Origin: an uncultured Ruminococcus sp. | GTDB taxonomy: Bacteria > Bacillota > Clostridia > Oscillospirales > CAG-272 | Assembly: GCA_902778205.1 (NCBI GenBank) | Contig: CACYWX010000008.1 | Coordinates: 1 to 21,494, forward strand | Direction of reading: 5' to 3' | Length of the DNA stretch: 21,494 nt | Part shown: piece after piece, positions 1 to 7,466 of the stretch | Position numbering within the stretch: the first letter of the stretch is position 1 | How the letters are laid out: the number at the start of each line of letters is the position of its first letter | Position numbers and translations under genes: made by a program | The notes under the pieces: generated by a model | Told to the model about the DNA's origin: nothing | What the model saw: the letters and a program-made list of their open reading frames with translations, nothing else | Databases searched by the model: none

Positions 1-4
1 CTTC

Positions 5-37
5 GTGCAGCACGGGGTAACGTGCAGTGCACTTTTT
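5..37. repeat. Palindromic repeat, left copy, followed by a T-run
   Basis: A hairpin-forming sequence with core arms GCACG and CGTGC around the loop GGGTAA, extended by GTGCA on the left and TGCAC on the right with a two-base bulge. It is followed by TTTTT, so read on the + strand it resembles an intrinsic terminator. Positions 6-31 recur at 21465-21490 with one mismatch. The outermost pair is G-C here and A-T in the other copy, so pairing is kept although the bases differ. It could be a dispersed intergenic palindrome, a terminator of an upstream gene outside the window, or a mobile-element end. No coding sequence is seen between it and position 100; that stretch is T-rich and lower in GC than the rest. 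Confidence 0.7.
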
Positions 38-100
38 CTGACTTTGTTTTTTGCACATCTTTGACAGATTGTCTTTTTAGGTTGAGAATAGTATAAAAAC

Positions 101-134
101 CTGCCGTTGTCAACTTCCAGGCTGACGACGGCAG
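101..134 (-). terminator. Intrinsic terminator, probably bidirectional
   Basis: A 12-bp stem (101-112 pairing with 123-134, one G-U pair) with a 10-base loop. On the minus strand it is followed by GTTTTTATAC, which suits termination of the sialidase-like gene ending at 168. On the plus strand it is followed by ACTTTCTTTTT, so it can also stop transcripts entering from the left. Confidence 0.8.
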
Positions 135-167
135 ACTTTCTTTTTCGCCGGACACGCCGGGAATCCC

Positions 168-1178
168 TCACACCACGGGTACCCGCTTCAAAACGGCGCC
201 GTCGGGAGTCCCGGCCGAGGCGAAGAGCTCCCGCCCGTCCGCATAAACAGCGGTCCAGAGGGCTCCCGCGTCCTCCGGCACGTCGAAAACCGTCTCCGCG
301 GCGCTGAAATGCGAGGCGTCCAGCCGGTCGGCGGGCGTTCCGTCGGAGATCACGGTCTTCATGACCGAGGTCCTGTCTCCCTTCACCGCCCGATCCTCGT
401 CGGTCTGGAGGGAAAGTACCAGTCTCCCGTCCCCGAGCTCTGCGATCCACGGCGCGCCGGCCTTGGAACCCTCCGTTGACGGGATGAAAATGTCCCGGGG
501 CTCCGTCCATTCCCGGCCGTCCCGGGAATAAAGCAGCTGAATCACGAAGGGATGCCTCCCCGCCCCGTTCCGCAGATGGGTGGATTCGATGACCAGGGCG
601 TATCCTCCGGAGGACAGCGGGATCCACACCGGCATCCCGTCCCGGGAATCGTGCTTCACGCCGTCGCAGACCACGGTGCGGTTCCCCCATGCCTTCCCGT
701 CCCACTGCAGATACTCGATGTTCTGCTGAGGCGTGACGGAGGTGGAGTCGTTGGCATAGAAGCAGGTCAGCACGCCGTTCAGCATCCCGAGACAGGGCTC
801 CCAGACACCCCGGAACCCGCCGTCCGCCTCCGTGTACTCCGTCACCACGGAATGAGGCCGGAAGGTCACCCCGTCTCCGACGTTCACCCGGATGGAGGTG
901 TAGAACCCGTCCTCCCGTTTCCCTATGGCGCGGTGAGCCAGAAGGACCTGTCCGTCCAGCAGCTCGAAAAACTCCGGATTGGCGCAGGACAGCTCCGGGG
1001 TAAAGCTCCCGGGACCGGCATCCCGCCACGTGAGACCGTCGTCGTCCGTGGAGAACACCCGAATGCCCTCCCTCGTCTCCGCCGCGGCGATCAAAACCCC
1101 GCTTTTCAGCCTGCAAACCCGCGGACTGGCGGCGTGAGGCCGGATCACCGTCTGCGGGATCGTATTCCAGTGAAGCAT
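168..1178 (-). CDS. Sialidase-like beta-propeller protein (BNR/Asp-box)
   Basis: Predicted 336-residue protein with the six-bladed propeller signature of the sialidase superfamily. A clear Asp box, STDDDGLTW, lies at about residues 43-51, and a second, YSRDGREW, lies near residue 220. Members cleave sialic acids or other sugars, or are non-catalytic propellers; I cannot confirm the full arginine triad and Tyr/Glu pair, so the substrate is open. There is no signal peptide, so it should act in the cytoplasm. An upstream in-frame GTG at 1196 would add six residues, but the AAAGGA element lies between the two candidates, six bases before the ATG at 1178, so that ATG is preferred. It lies 60 bases after the lipoprotein gene and is probably cotranscribed with it. 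The terminator at 101-134 closes the unit. Confidence 0.8.
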   Translation of the reverse strand: MLHWNTIPQTVIRPHAASPRVCRLKSGVLIAAAETREGIRVFSTDDDGLTWRDAGPGSFTPELSCANPEFFELLDGQVLLAHRAIGKREDGFYTSIRVNVGDGVTFRPHSVVTEYTEADGGFRGVWEPCLGMLNGVLTCFYANDSTSVTPQQNIEYLQWDGKAWGNRTVVCDGVKHDSRDGMPVWIPLSSGGYALVIESTHLRNGAGRHPFVIQLLYSRDGREWTEPRDIFIPSTEGSKAGAPWIAELGDGRLVLSLQTDEDRAVKGDRTSVMKTVISDGTPADRLDASHFSAAETVFDVPEDAGALWTAVYADGRELFASAGTPDGAVLKRVPVV

Positions 1179-1238
1179 AGTCGTCCTTTCTTTCACCCGG
1201 CGCTCCTGCTCAGCAGAAACGGCGGGCTTTTGTCCCGT

Positions 1239-1844
1239 TCAGCCGGGATCCGCCGCGGCCAGAGCCTGCCGGAAATCCGAAATCTCCCCGAGCCTCAGGG
1301 CACTTCCCTCCTCGAACACGGGGATCCAGTCCGCGCTTGCCCAGCGTTCGGATACGGCGGTAAACTCCTCCTCGGAGACCTTTTCGCCGTCCACGCACAG
1401 ACCGTCCTCCTCCATGGACCAGGACTCGTACGCCCCGACCTCACCGTCCCGGAACAGGAGCACGTCGCCGCTGCCGGGAGCCACGAAGTACATGGGGAGG
1501 AAATACCCGGTCCGCGGGATATAGTACATCTGTCCGTACATGGAGTATTCGCCGACGGCCTCCGCTTTTCCCGTCCTATCGTTGAAGCGGAAGAGGCGCA
1601 CCGGATCCCACGGCTCCTCCCCGTCGGCCACGGCCAGCTCCGGGATCCCATCGACGTCCAGATACAAAAGCGTGAAGACCGGATCGGGCGGGATGTCCGG
1701 GTCGGCCTCGTCATCCCGGGGCCCGGGGACATATTGCTCGAGGAGGGAGGCATACGCCGCCGTATACCGCTCCTCCGTCGTCATCCGCCTCACGCAGGAG
1801 GCGCACGAAAGGAGGACCGCCGCCATGAGAAGCGCTTTTTTCAC
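1239..1844 (-). CDS. Putative lipoprotein with a DxDGxPEL motif, function unknown
   Basis: Predicted 201-residue protein beginning with a short signal peptide (MKKALLMAAVLLSCASC) that ends in a cysteine-containing lipobox-like segment; Cys14 or Cys17 could be the lipidated residue. The mature part carries LYLDVDGIPELAVADG, a pattern common in surface lipoproteins of Clostridia in which an Asp-rich loop precedes a beta strand and may bind calcium. I do not recognise a named family beyond this. The start is a GTG at 1844 with AAGGAG at 1855-1860, ten bases upstream. An ATG just upstream is in another frame. It is the first gene of a unit with the sialidase-like gene and has its own promoter at 1928-1957. 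Confidence 0.7.
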   Translation of the reverse strand: MKKALLMAAVLLSCASCVRRMTTEERYTAAYASLLEQYVPGPRDDEADPDIPPDPVFTLLYLDVDGIPELAVADGEEPWDPVRLFRFNDRTGKAEAVGEYSMYGQMYYIPRTGYFLPMYFVAPGSGDVLLFRDGEVGAYESWSMEEDGLCVDGEKVSEEEFTAVSERWASADWIPVFEEGSALRLGEISDFRQALAAADPG

Positions 1845-1871
1845 AGATCGTCATCTCCTTCCCTTCCGGAC

Positions 1872-1913
1872 CGAAGCGGCTCCTTGGGGGTAACCCGGTC
1901 CCGGACCGCTTCG
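1872..1913 (-). promoter_or_regulatory. Inverted repeat in the 5' leader of the lipoprotein gene
   Basis: CGAAGCGG (1872-1879) and CCGCTTCG (1906-1913) form an 8-bp stem in the transcribed leader, between the promoter at 1928-1957 and the ribosome binding site at 1855-1860. It could be an operator or an RNA hairpin that affects translation or message stability. No T-run follows, so it is not a terminator. Confidence 0.4.
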
Positions 1914-1927
1914 ATTGGATCGGATCC

Positions 1928-1957
1928 ATTATACCATATCCTCTCTCCCCCCGTCAA
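1928..1957 (-). promoter_or_regulatory. Sigma-A promoter of the lipoprotein/sialidase-like unit
   Basis: On the minus strand TTGACG (1957-1952), an 18-base spacer and TATAAT (1933-1928). The start of transcription would fall near 1921, giving a leader of about 77 bases before the GTG start. Confidence 0.75.
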
Positions 1958-2019
1958 GGAGGGAGAGGAACCACAGGGAAAGTCTTCCGTCGGAGGGATT
2001 CTCCGTTCAAATTGAAACA

Positions 2020-2090
2020 GGCCGTCCCCCGCGGATCCCGGACGGGAGCTTCACCCCCGCCGGAGTCCTTCGAAGGACGGCCGTTTTTTT
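2020..2090. terminator. Terminator hairpin between the S-layer pseudogene and the lipoprotein promoter
   Basis: GGCCGTCC (2020-2027) pairs with GGACGGCC (2075-2082). On the plus strand it is followed by G and seven T residues. A tighter nested hairpin, GTCCTTCGAAGGAC, lies at 2065-2078. On the minus strand the 3' side is TGTTTC, a weaker U-tract, but the position 45 bases after the stop of the S-layer pseudogene suits termination of that gene. No plus-strand gene precedes it inside the window. Confidence 0.65.
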
Positions 2091-2134
2091 ATTTCATTCA
2101 GTATTCCCCGCGGATGATCCGTCCGGGGTGAGGC

Positions 2135-3464
2135 TCAGCGGATGAGGAAGCCCACGAAGCCGTAGATCGTCTGCGCCATCCAGCCGCGGCAGGCGGGAGC
2201 GAAGGGTGCGGTATCGGTTTCCGCATAGACGGAGTTTTCAAGGCTCCATTCCACCGCGTCGGCAGCCCAGGGGGATACGCTGTCAAGCGCGTTTCCATCC
2301 TGAACCGGCTCGGCCTCGTACCCGATACCGCTGGAGCATCAGGACCGCCTGCTCGCAGGTCACGGGATCCATGGGGCCGAAGGTGCCGTCGCCGTAACCC
2401 AGGACGATGCCGTTCCGCGCGGCCCATTCCACATAGGGCGCGCAGTTCCAGGTGCCGATGGGATCCACGTCGGTGAAGCTGACCGTGTCATACTCCTCCG
2501 GATCGATCTGCTCCATCCGTCCGAGGATCGTCACGAGCATCGCGCGGGTGAGCGTTCCCTGCGGATCGAACCCGGTATCGGACACGCCGTTCATGATCCC
2601 GCTTTCATAGACATAGCGGATGCCGTTCAGTCAGACATTGTCCGCCGCCGCATCCGTGAACGGGAGAACGGGCTCCTCCGCCGCGGGAGTTTCAGCCGCG
2701 GGAGCGGTGGATCCGGTCTGAGGAGCGGGCTGTCCGGGGATGTTCAGCACGGGCGCTTTCTCCGGGCGGCTGTCGCCGGGAACCGCCGGATTCTCCGGAA
2801 CGGGGATGCGGACCGGGAGCTTCGGGTCCGGTTTGCTCTCTGGCCTGACCGGCTCGGCGGGCTGAGGCTCTCCGGGCGTGAAGGGAATCTCCACGATCAG
2901 GTATTCGACCACGCTGTCGTCGCTGATCAGCTTTCCGCCGGAGAACCGCGCAGACTCGAGCTTCACGCCGTTCATGAAGACCGTGCCGAGGTAGAACCCA
3001 TACTCATCCGTGAAGAAGGAAACATCGTCCTCGTTGGTGTAGACCTCCACCCTCAGGATCAGGTCCTCGGCGTAGCTCTGGAAGGCAATCGCCACGAGAG
3101 AAGCGCTGCCGGAGCCGTCCGAAACGTTTTTCACGCCCCAGGTAAAGGAGCAGTCCGTCGGGTCCGCCGAATCGTAATTCACGGTCCCGGTCTTCGCAAA
3201 TCCGAGATCGGACAGGAAGTTCACGGCCATGACCCCGTCGGTGGCGGCGGTCAGCTGCATGGACACCAGGGCCAGCGCGTCGTTCCGCTCGTTCGGATCC
3301 TCGAAGAACCAGGCGTCCGAATAGGTGTATTCGTCCGTGACGCGCTCTTCCTTCGCGGTGGAGTAGTATTCCACCGTCCCGGTCAGAACGTCCGGCTCGG
3401 GCCCGGCGGCGTATACGGACGGAATCAGACCCGTCAGCATCGTCAGAGCCAGGAGCAGGGACAC
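2135..3464 (-). pseudogene. Decayed S-layer homology (SLH) domain protein
   Basis: A secreted protein that would anchor to the cell wall through three C-terminal SLH repeats. The N-terminus holds a hydrophobic signal segment (SLLLALTMLTGLIPSVYA), then about 160 residues beginning YSDAWFFEDPNERNDALALVSMQL, which resembles the region before the catalytic part of SLH-linked class-3 lipases, without any GxSxG motif. A Pro-rich linker follows. Repeat 1 is interrupted by TGA at 2631-2633, exactly where these repeats usually have Trp (DNV-stop-LNGIRYVYESGI). Reading continues in the same frame through repeat 2 (VSFTDVDP...NGIVLGYGDGTFGP). Between about 2283 and 2335 the frame shifts by one base, after which repeat 3 (WAADAVEWSLENSV...) runs to a TGA at 2135. 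The start is unclear: GTG at 3464 has GGAGG 13 bases upstream, too far, and gives no basic N-region. I see no good promoter. Two independent lesions make decay likelier than a sequencing error. Confidence 0.75.
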
Positions 3465-3551
3465 GATTTTTCCGAATCCTCCCCCTGTTGTAAAGGGGAT
3501 TCCCCCAAAGTCTCGAAAAGAGCCGAAGCCGTTCCGCGCCGGAAATGACGC

Positions 3552-3580
3552 TTGACCGGGACGGCGGGAGGGAGTATAAT
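3552..3580 (+). promoter_or_regulatory. Sigma-A promoter of the FAD oxidoreductase gene
   Basis: TTGACC (3552-3557), a 17-base spacer and TATAAT (3575-3580). The ribosome binding site GGGAGG precedes the ATG at 3611 by seven bases, so the leader is short. Confidence 0.8.
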
Positions 3581-3610
3581 AAAGGCGGAATTCCGAAGGG
3601 AGGTGCGGAC

Positions 3611-6109
3611 ATGAAGAAACGGTACGATCTGCTGATTCTGGGAGCCACGGCGCTCTCCGCGGGCATCGTCGCGGCGCATCCGGAGCTGGACATCGTCGTC
3701 CTTGAGACCACAAACGGCTGCGCGGGAGAGTTCACGGAGGCCATGAAGACGGACAACGCGGCCCTGTACACTCCGAAGACGGAAGAGGCGGCGGAGCTGG
3801 CGCGGGAGATGCGGAACCGGCGTGCTCTGGATCCCGGCGGAGAATGGCTTCCGGCCGTGGGTCCGACTCTGGCCGGGAGACTGCGGGACAGCGGCGCAGA
3901 CGTGTATTTCTTCGCCGTGCTGAAGGAGCTGGAGGCGCACGGAGACGGATACCGGGCGGTGTTCACGGCGTTCGGGCTGGAGCACGGCTTTTTCGCCTCG
4001 CGGGTGATCGACACCACGGCCCGGTTTGAATCCCGGCGCTTCTTCGGAGAAAAGGAACCCGTCATGGCGGACGTCCGTCTGAACCGGCTGGACGCCTCCC
4101 TGACGATCCGCGGCGTGAAATCGGACGGAGACATGGCCCGGACCCGGCTGGAGCTGCGCCCGGACGACGGCCCCATCGTCAAGACGGCGTGGAGGCTCTC
4201 CCGGACTCCGGCTGAGAAAAGGCGGGATCTCGGCCGTGCGGCATGGATCCCCTCGTCGGCCAGAGGCAGTTTTCTCGAGGCTTACGACGACGGAGCCGCC
4301 CTCTCCCTTCCGGACGGGACGGCGGAAACGGTCCTGCCCCGGACAGGGGACGCGGGAGATTATGACGTGATTATCGCGGGCCTCGGAACGGCGGGTGCGG
4401 CGGCTGCGGTCACGGCTGCGGAGGAGGGGTTGTCCGTGCTGGCCGTGGAGAGCCTCGAGGAGGGCGGAGGCGCGGCCACGGCGGGTCTGGTACAGTCCTA
4501 CTACTACGGCTTCCACGGCGGCATCTACCGGAAAATCGATGAAGGAGCCCGCGAGCGGGACGGCCTTTACGCGCCGGGCTGGGGCGTGGGAGCCGATCAG
4601 AAGATCGCCCAGATCGACGCCATGCTGGAGGGGGCCTCGGTACACTACGGCGCTTCCCTGCTGGACGTGCTCCGGGAGGGAAACCGGATCACCGGCATCC
4701 GCTTTGCGGAAAACGGGGAGCAGTTCGAGGCCCGGGCGAAGTTCGTCCTCGACTGCACCGCCGACTCCGCCGTGTGCGTGAGAGCGGGATGCGAAATGCT
4801 GGGAGGCCGGGCGTGCGACGGAGCCATGCAGCCCTTCTCCTGCGTGCGGCTCACCTGCTCCGGCGGTCGGCTGGGCATGAGCTATATCGACGACGGCCGG
4901 GTGAACCAGTACGATCCGGACGACTTCGGGAAAGCGGTGCTCCGGGCCCTGTCCTCCTATCTGCATCTGTGGGACGACTACTCCTCTCACACCTACCTGG
5001 GGGCGGCTCCCCTCATCGGTCTGCGGGAGGGCCGGCGGATCCGGGGAGAGGAGGCCCTGTCCTTCCCGGAGCTGATCGGCGGCGCATGGCCGGAGAAGCC
5101 GCTCTATTACGGATGGTCCAATCTGGACAACCACGGCAAGGACAACGCCCTGGAATCGGTGATCTATCAGGACTGGAACACCCTCTCGGGCATGTGGGGC
5201 TGGGGGATCGTTCTGCCGGTGCCCATGGGCGCGCTGATTCCACGGGGCATGGAGGGACTTCTGGCGGCCGGTCGGAACGTATCGACAGACCACGACATCT
5301 CCATGGGCCTGCGGATGAAGGACGACGTTCAGAAATCCGGGGAGGTCGCCGCGAGAATGGCCGCCCAGGCGGTCCGGCGCGGGATCCCGGTCCGGGAGGT
5401 CGATCCGGATCTTCTGCGGGAAAAGCTCACCGCCTCCGGGTGCATCGGACCGGAGGACGGGCGGATCATGCTGGAAAAGCAGATGGGCGGAGAGCTCTAC
5501 GAGGGAGACATCTGGATCCGGGACGACGGCGTGATCGCGGAACAGCTGGCGTCGGACGAGCCGGGGAGGGCCATGTGGTCCGCGCGACACTACCGGAAGA
5601 CGGAGCTTCTGCGGTCCCTGCTCTCATCGGAGAACGAAAACGCCCGGATCAACGCGGCCCTGACCCTCGCCATGCTGGACGAGGGCGGGGGGGACGTGAT
5701 CCGGATCCTCTCCGAAGCCGCGCTGAAGCGGGACGGGTATCTGACGAAGGCCAGCCGGAAGTACATCGTGCCCCGCTCCGTGGCGGCGGTTTACGCCCTG
5801 GGAAGACTGGGGGATCCGGCGGCTCTTCCGGCGCTGTACCGGCTGACGGAGGACGAGGGGTTCATCGACGCGCTGCCCTTCCAGCCCTACGATCTCATCG
5901 CGGACCGGGAGGACTACCGCTTCCAGTACCGTTCCCACCTCGCCGCCGCCCTCTGCTCCGTCGCGAAGGCCCATCCGGAGAAAAAGGACGAGATCCGGGA
6001 GAGACTGCGCCGGTATGTCGAAGGAAAGCGGTTCGCCGTCACCATGATGGGCACCGGTCTGCGGTACGACGACACGGACACCGTGCTCCGCATGATCGAC
6101 GCGCTGTGA
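3611..6109 (+). CDS. FAD-dependent oxidoreductase with tandem Rossmann-like modules and HEAT-like tail
   Basis: Predicted 832-residue cytoplasmic protein. Residues about 250-640 match the FAD_oxidored family: DYDVIIAGLGTAGAAAAVTAA is a canonical dinucleotide-binding fold, EEGGGAATAGLV the conserved follow-up, and FVLDCTADSAV the second FAD contact. Before it, residues 1-200 form a second, degenerate Rossmann-like module: RYDLLILGATALSAGIVAA, then VVLE at the end of strand 2 and RVIDTTAR. It lacks the full GxGxxG glycines, so it may not bind FAD. After the core, residues about 660-800 look like helical HEAT/ARM repeats (LLRSLLSSENENARINAALTLAMLDE). Family members are often found in polysaccharide-utilisation regions but mostly lack known substrates. 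The ATG at 3611 is chosen over upstream in-frame codons because the promoter and ribosome binding site place it there. It is monocistronic, with a terminator at 6113-6153. Confidence 0.85.
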   Translation: MKKRYDLLILGATALSAGIVAAHPELDIVVLETTNGCAGEFTEAMKTDNAALYTPKTEEAAELAREMRNRRALDPGGEWLPAVGPTLAGRLRDSGADVYFFAVLKELEAHGDGYRAVFTAFGLEHGFFASRVIDTTARFESRRFFGEKEPVMADVRLNRLDASLTIRGVKSDGDMARTRLELRPDDGPIVKTAWRLSRTPAEKRRDLGRAAWIPSSARGSFLEAYDDGAALSLPDGTAETVLPRTGDAGDYDVIIAGLGTAGAAAAVTAAEEGLSVLAVESLEEGGGAATAGLVQSYYYGFHGGIYRKIDEGARERDGLYAPGWGVGADQKIAQIDAMLEGASVHYGASLLDVLREGNRITGIRFAENGEQFEARAKFVLDCTADSAVCVRAGCEMLGGRACDGAMQPFSCVRLTCSGGRLGMSYIDDGRVNQYDPDDFGKAVLRALSSYLHLWDDYSSHTYLGAAPLIGLREGRRIRGEEALSFPELIGGAWPEKPLYYGWSNLDNHGKDNALESVIYQDWNTLSGMWGWGIVLPVPMGALIPRGMEGLLAAGRNVSTDHDISMGLRMKDDVQKSGEVAARMAAQAVRRGIPVREVDPDLLREKLTASGCIGPEDGRIMLEKQMGGELYEGDIWIRDDGVIAEQLASDEPGRAMWSARHYRKTELLRSLLSSENENARINAALTLAMLDEGGGDVIRILSEAALKRDGYLTKASRKYIVPRSVAAVYALGRLGDPAALPALYRLTEDEGFIDALPFQPYDLIADREDYRFQYRSHLAAALCSVAKAHPEKKDEIRERLRRYVEGKRFAVTMMGTGLRYDDTDTVLRMIDAL

Positions 6110-6112
6110 CAA

Positions 6113-6153
6113 AACGCCCCTTCTCCGTTCCGAAGACGGCGAGGGGCGTTTCT
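6113..6153. terminator. Intrinsic terminator between convergent genes
   Basis: AACGCCCC (6113-6120) pairs with GGGGCGTT (6143-6150), with an inner CCGT/ACGG stem. TTCTTTG follows on the plus strand; on the minus strand the stem runs into TTTTG. It lies between the stop of the FAD oxidoreductase gene and the stop of the Gfo/Idh gene and can serve both. Confidence 0.8.
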
Positions 6154-6178
6154 TTGCTTCAATCGGGAAAGCCGCGCG

Positions 6179-7216
6179 TCAGAAGGTATAGTCGACCGTC
6201 ACCTTGTCGCCCTTTGCGGCGGACTCCACGATGGCCGCGCCGACCGCGACGGTGGATGCGCCTTCGCGTCCGTCCGTCGGCACCGGCCTGTCGTTCAGCA
6301 CGCAGTCGATCAGCTCCTCGATCTCGGAGGTCACGTTGTGGTTGTCGACGTCGACCGGGATCCGCTCGGTGTCGGTGGTGACGTAGTTCCCCTCTTCGTC
6401 GAGGATCTCCCGCATGACGGTGATTTCGGGGGAGGTGTTGTCGCAGATGACGGTCCCCTTCGAGCCGTAGAGACAGGTGCGCATGGTGTAGGTCCGCTTG
6501 CAGCCAACCGAGCACATGACCTTGCCGATCACGTCCCCCGGGAACTTCATCACGGCCACGGTGCAGTCGTCCACCGGCCAGGAGGTCAGCATCTTGTGGT
6601 TGGCGTAGGCGAACACCTCCGTGGGATTGCCGGCGATCCACCGGAGCAGATCGATGGCGTGGCATCCGCCGCCGATCACCGGATGACGGAGCAGGACGGG
6701 ATCCGTGCGCCACTCCCATCCGCCCCGGCCCGGGATGCGGGAGTAGTCGTGGGCGTATTCGCTCTCCACGAAGAACAGCTCGCCGACGGTCCCGGAATCC
6801 ACCAGCTCCTTTGCCTTGATGAACCCGGGAGCCTTGCGGCAGACCTGGCCGATCATGAGCTTCCCTCCGCACTCGTCCGCGGCCTTCACCATCGCCCGGC
6901 AGTCCTCCACGGTCTGGGCCATGGGCTTTTCGCAGAGCACGTGCTTCCCGGCCCGGAGTGACCGGACGGTGTAGTCCCGGTGTACCTGATCGGGCGTGCA
7001 GACGATGACGGCGTCGATGTCCTCCTCCGCCAGCATTTTGTCAAAATCGGTGTAGTACCTCTCCAGACCGCAGTCCGCGGCGCACTGCCTCACGAATTCC
7101 TCATTGATGTCGAACACCGCCGCCAGCTCCGCCAGCTCGTTCCGGCGGATGCCCTCGATGTGAGCCTTTCCCATGCCGCCGATCCCGGCCACGGCAAATC
7201 GAAGTCTTCTGTCCAT
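6179..7216 (-). CDS. Gfo/Idh/MocA family NAD(P)-dependent oxidoreductase
   Basis: Predicted 345-residue dehydrogenase or oxidoreductase acting on a sugar, sugar acid or inositol-like polyol in the cytoplasm. The N-terminal Rossmann fold shows AVAGIGGMGKAH (residues 8-19), then DAVIVCTPDQVHRDY. CEKPMAQ carries the conserved EKP lysine. The C-terminal alpha/beta domain has GGGCHAIDLLRWIAG, the family's conserved Asp/His region. Length is normal for the family. The ATG at 7216 has GGGAGGG seven to eight bases upstream. The gene is transcribed divergently from the MFS transporter gene, and both promoters carry the same half-site at the transcription start, which suggests shared control and a shared pathway. 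The substrate cannot be inferred. Confidence 0.9.
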   Translation of the reverse strand: MDRRLRFAVAGIGGMGKAHIEGIRRNELAELAAVFDINEEFVRQCAADCGLERYYTDFDKMLAEEDIDAVIVCTPDQVHRDYTVRSLRAGKHVLCEKPMAQTVEDCRAMVKAADECGGKLMIGQVCRKAPGFIKAKELVDSGTVGELFFVESEYAHDYSRIPGRGGWEWRTDPVLLRHPVIGGGCHAIDLLRWIAGNPTEVFAYANHKMLTSWPVDDCTVAVMKFPGDVIGKVMCSVGCKRTYTMRTCLYGSKGTVICDNTSPEITVMREILDEEGNYVTTDTERIPVDVDNHNVTSEIEELIDCVLNDRPVPTDGREGASTVAVGAAIVESAAKGDKVTVDYTF

Positions 7217-7252
7217 ACGGATCCCTCCCTGAACCTGTCATTCTGTTTCTAC

Positions 7253-7267
7253 CCCCGGAAGCCGGGG
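7253..7267 (-). promoter_or_regulatory. Small GC hairpin in the leader of the Gfo/Idh gene
   Basis: CCCCGG and CCGGGG form a 6-bp stem with a 3-base loop in the 5' leader, directly next to the ATACTG/CAGTAT palindrome. Function unknown; it is not followed by a U-tract. Confidence 0.4.
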
Positions 7268-7283
7268 ATACTGTCCGCAGTAT
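7268..7283. promoter_or_regulatory. Candidate operator palindrome at the Gfo/Idh transcription start
   Basis: A perfect inverted repeat, ATACTG-TCCG-CAGTAT, placed immediately downstream of the minus-strand -10 box (7285-7290), where a bound repressor would block initiation. The segment TGTCCGCA inside it (7272-7279) recurs at 7428-7435, at the same place relative to the divergent MFS promoter. No regulator gene lies in the window. Confidence 0.5.
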
Positions 7284-7284
7284 G

Positions 7285-7314
7285 ATTATACATGAAATGC
7301 GAGCGTCAAGTCAA
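7285..7314 (-). promoter_or_regulatory. Sigma-A promoter of the Gfo/Idh oxidoreductase gene
   Basis: On the minus strand TTGACT (7314-7309), an 18-base spacer and TATAAT (7290-7285). The leader is about 60 bases long. Confidence 0.8.
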
Positions 7315-7393
7315 GCTGTGCGCGTGATTCTTTTGTCCTTTTGCACGGACTCCTCGCATGCCGGCAGGAGATCCGGTCTTGTCCCGGGACCGC

Positions 7394-7435
7394 TTGACAA
7401 CGCTCCTCTCCGTGTGGTAGAATACGGTGTCCGCA
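7394..7435 (+). promoter_or_regulatory. Sigma-A promoter of the MFS gene with a half-operator
   Basis: TTGACA (7394-7399), an 18-base spacer and TAGAAT (7418-7423), with TGG before the -10 box making an extended -10. TGTCCGCA follows at 7428-7435 over the expected start, matching the centre of the palindrome on the divergent side. Confidence 0.8.
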
Positions 7436-7466
7436 TTTGAGTTTTCGACCGAAAGGATCTGATGCT

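Noticed and set aside
552..2015. A 487-codon plus-strand frame across the sialidase and lipoprotein genes
   Set aside because: It is the shadow of two well-supported minus-strand genes, with no motif, promoter or ribosome binding site of its own.
2631..2633. Genome-wide recoding of TGA to Trp or selenocysteine insertion
   Set aside because: Several intact genes in the window end with TGA at the expected family length, and I see no selenocysteine context. A local mutation is simpler.
3443..5590. A 715-codon open frame antisense to the FAD oxidoreductase gene
   Set aside because: GC-rich genes often leave the opposite strand open. It has low-complexity Arg/His/Pro/Gly composition, no ribosome binding site and no recognisable motif, while the plus strand encodes a clear FAD enzyme.
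4774..6381. A 535-codon plus-strand frame overlapping the FAD gene and extending past its terminator
   Set aside because: Arg/Gly-rich shadow frame crossing a strong terminator; the real frame ends at 6109.
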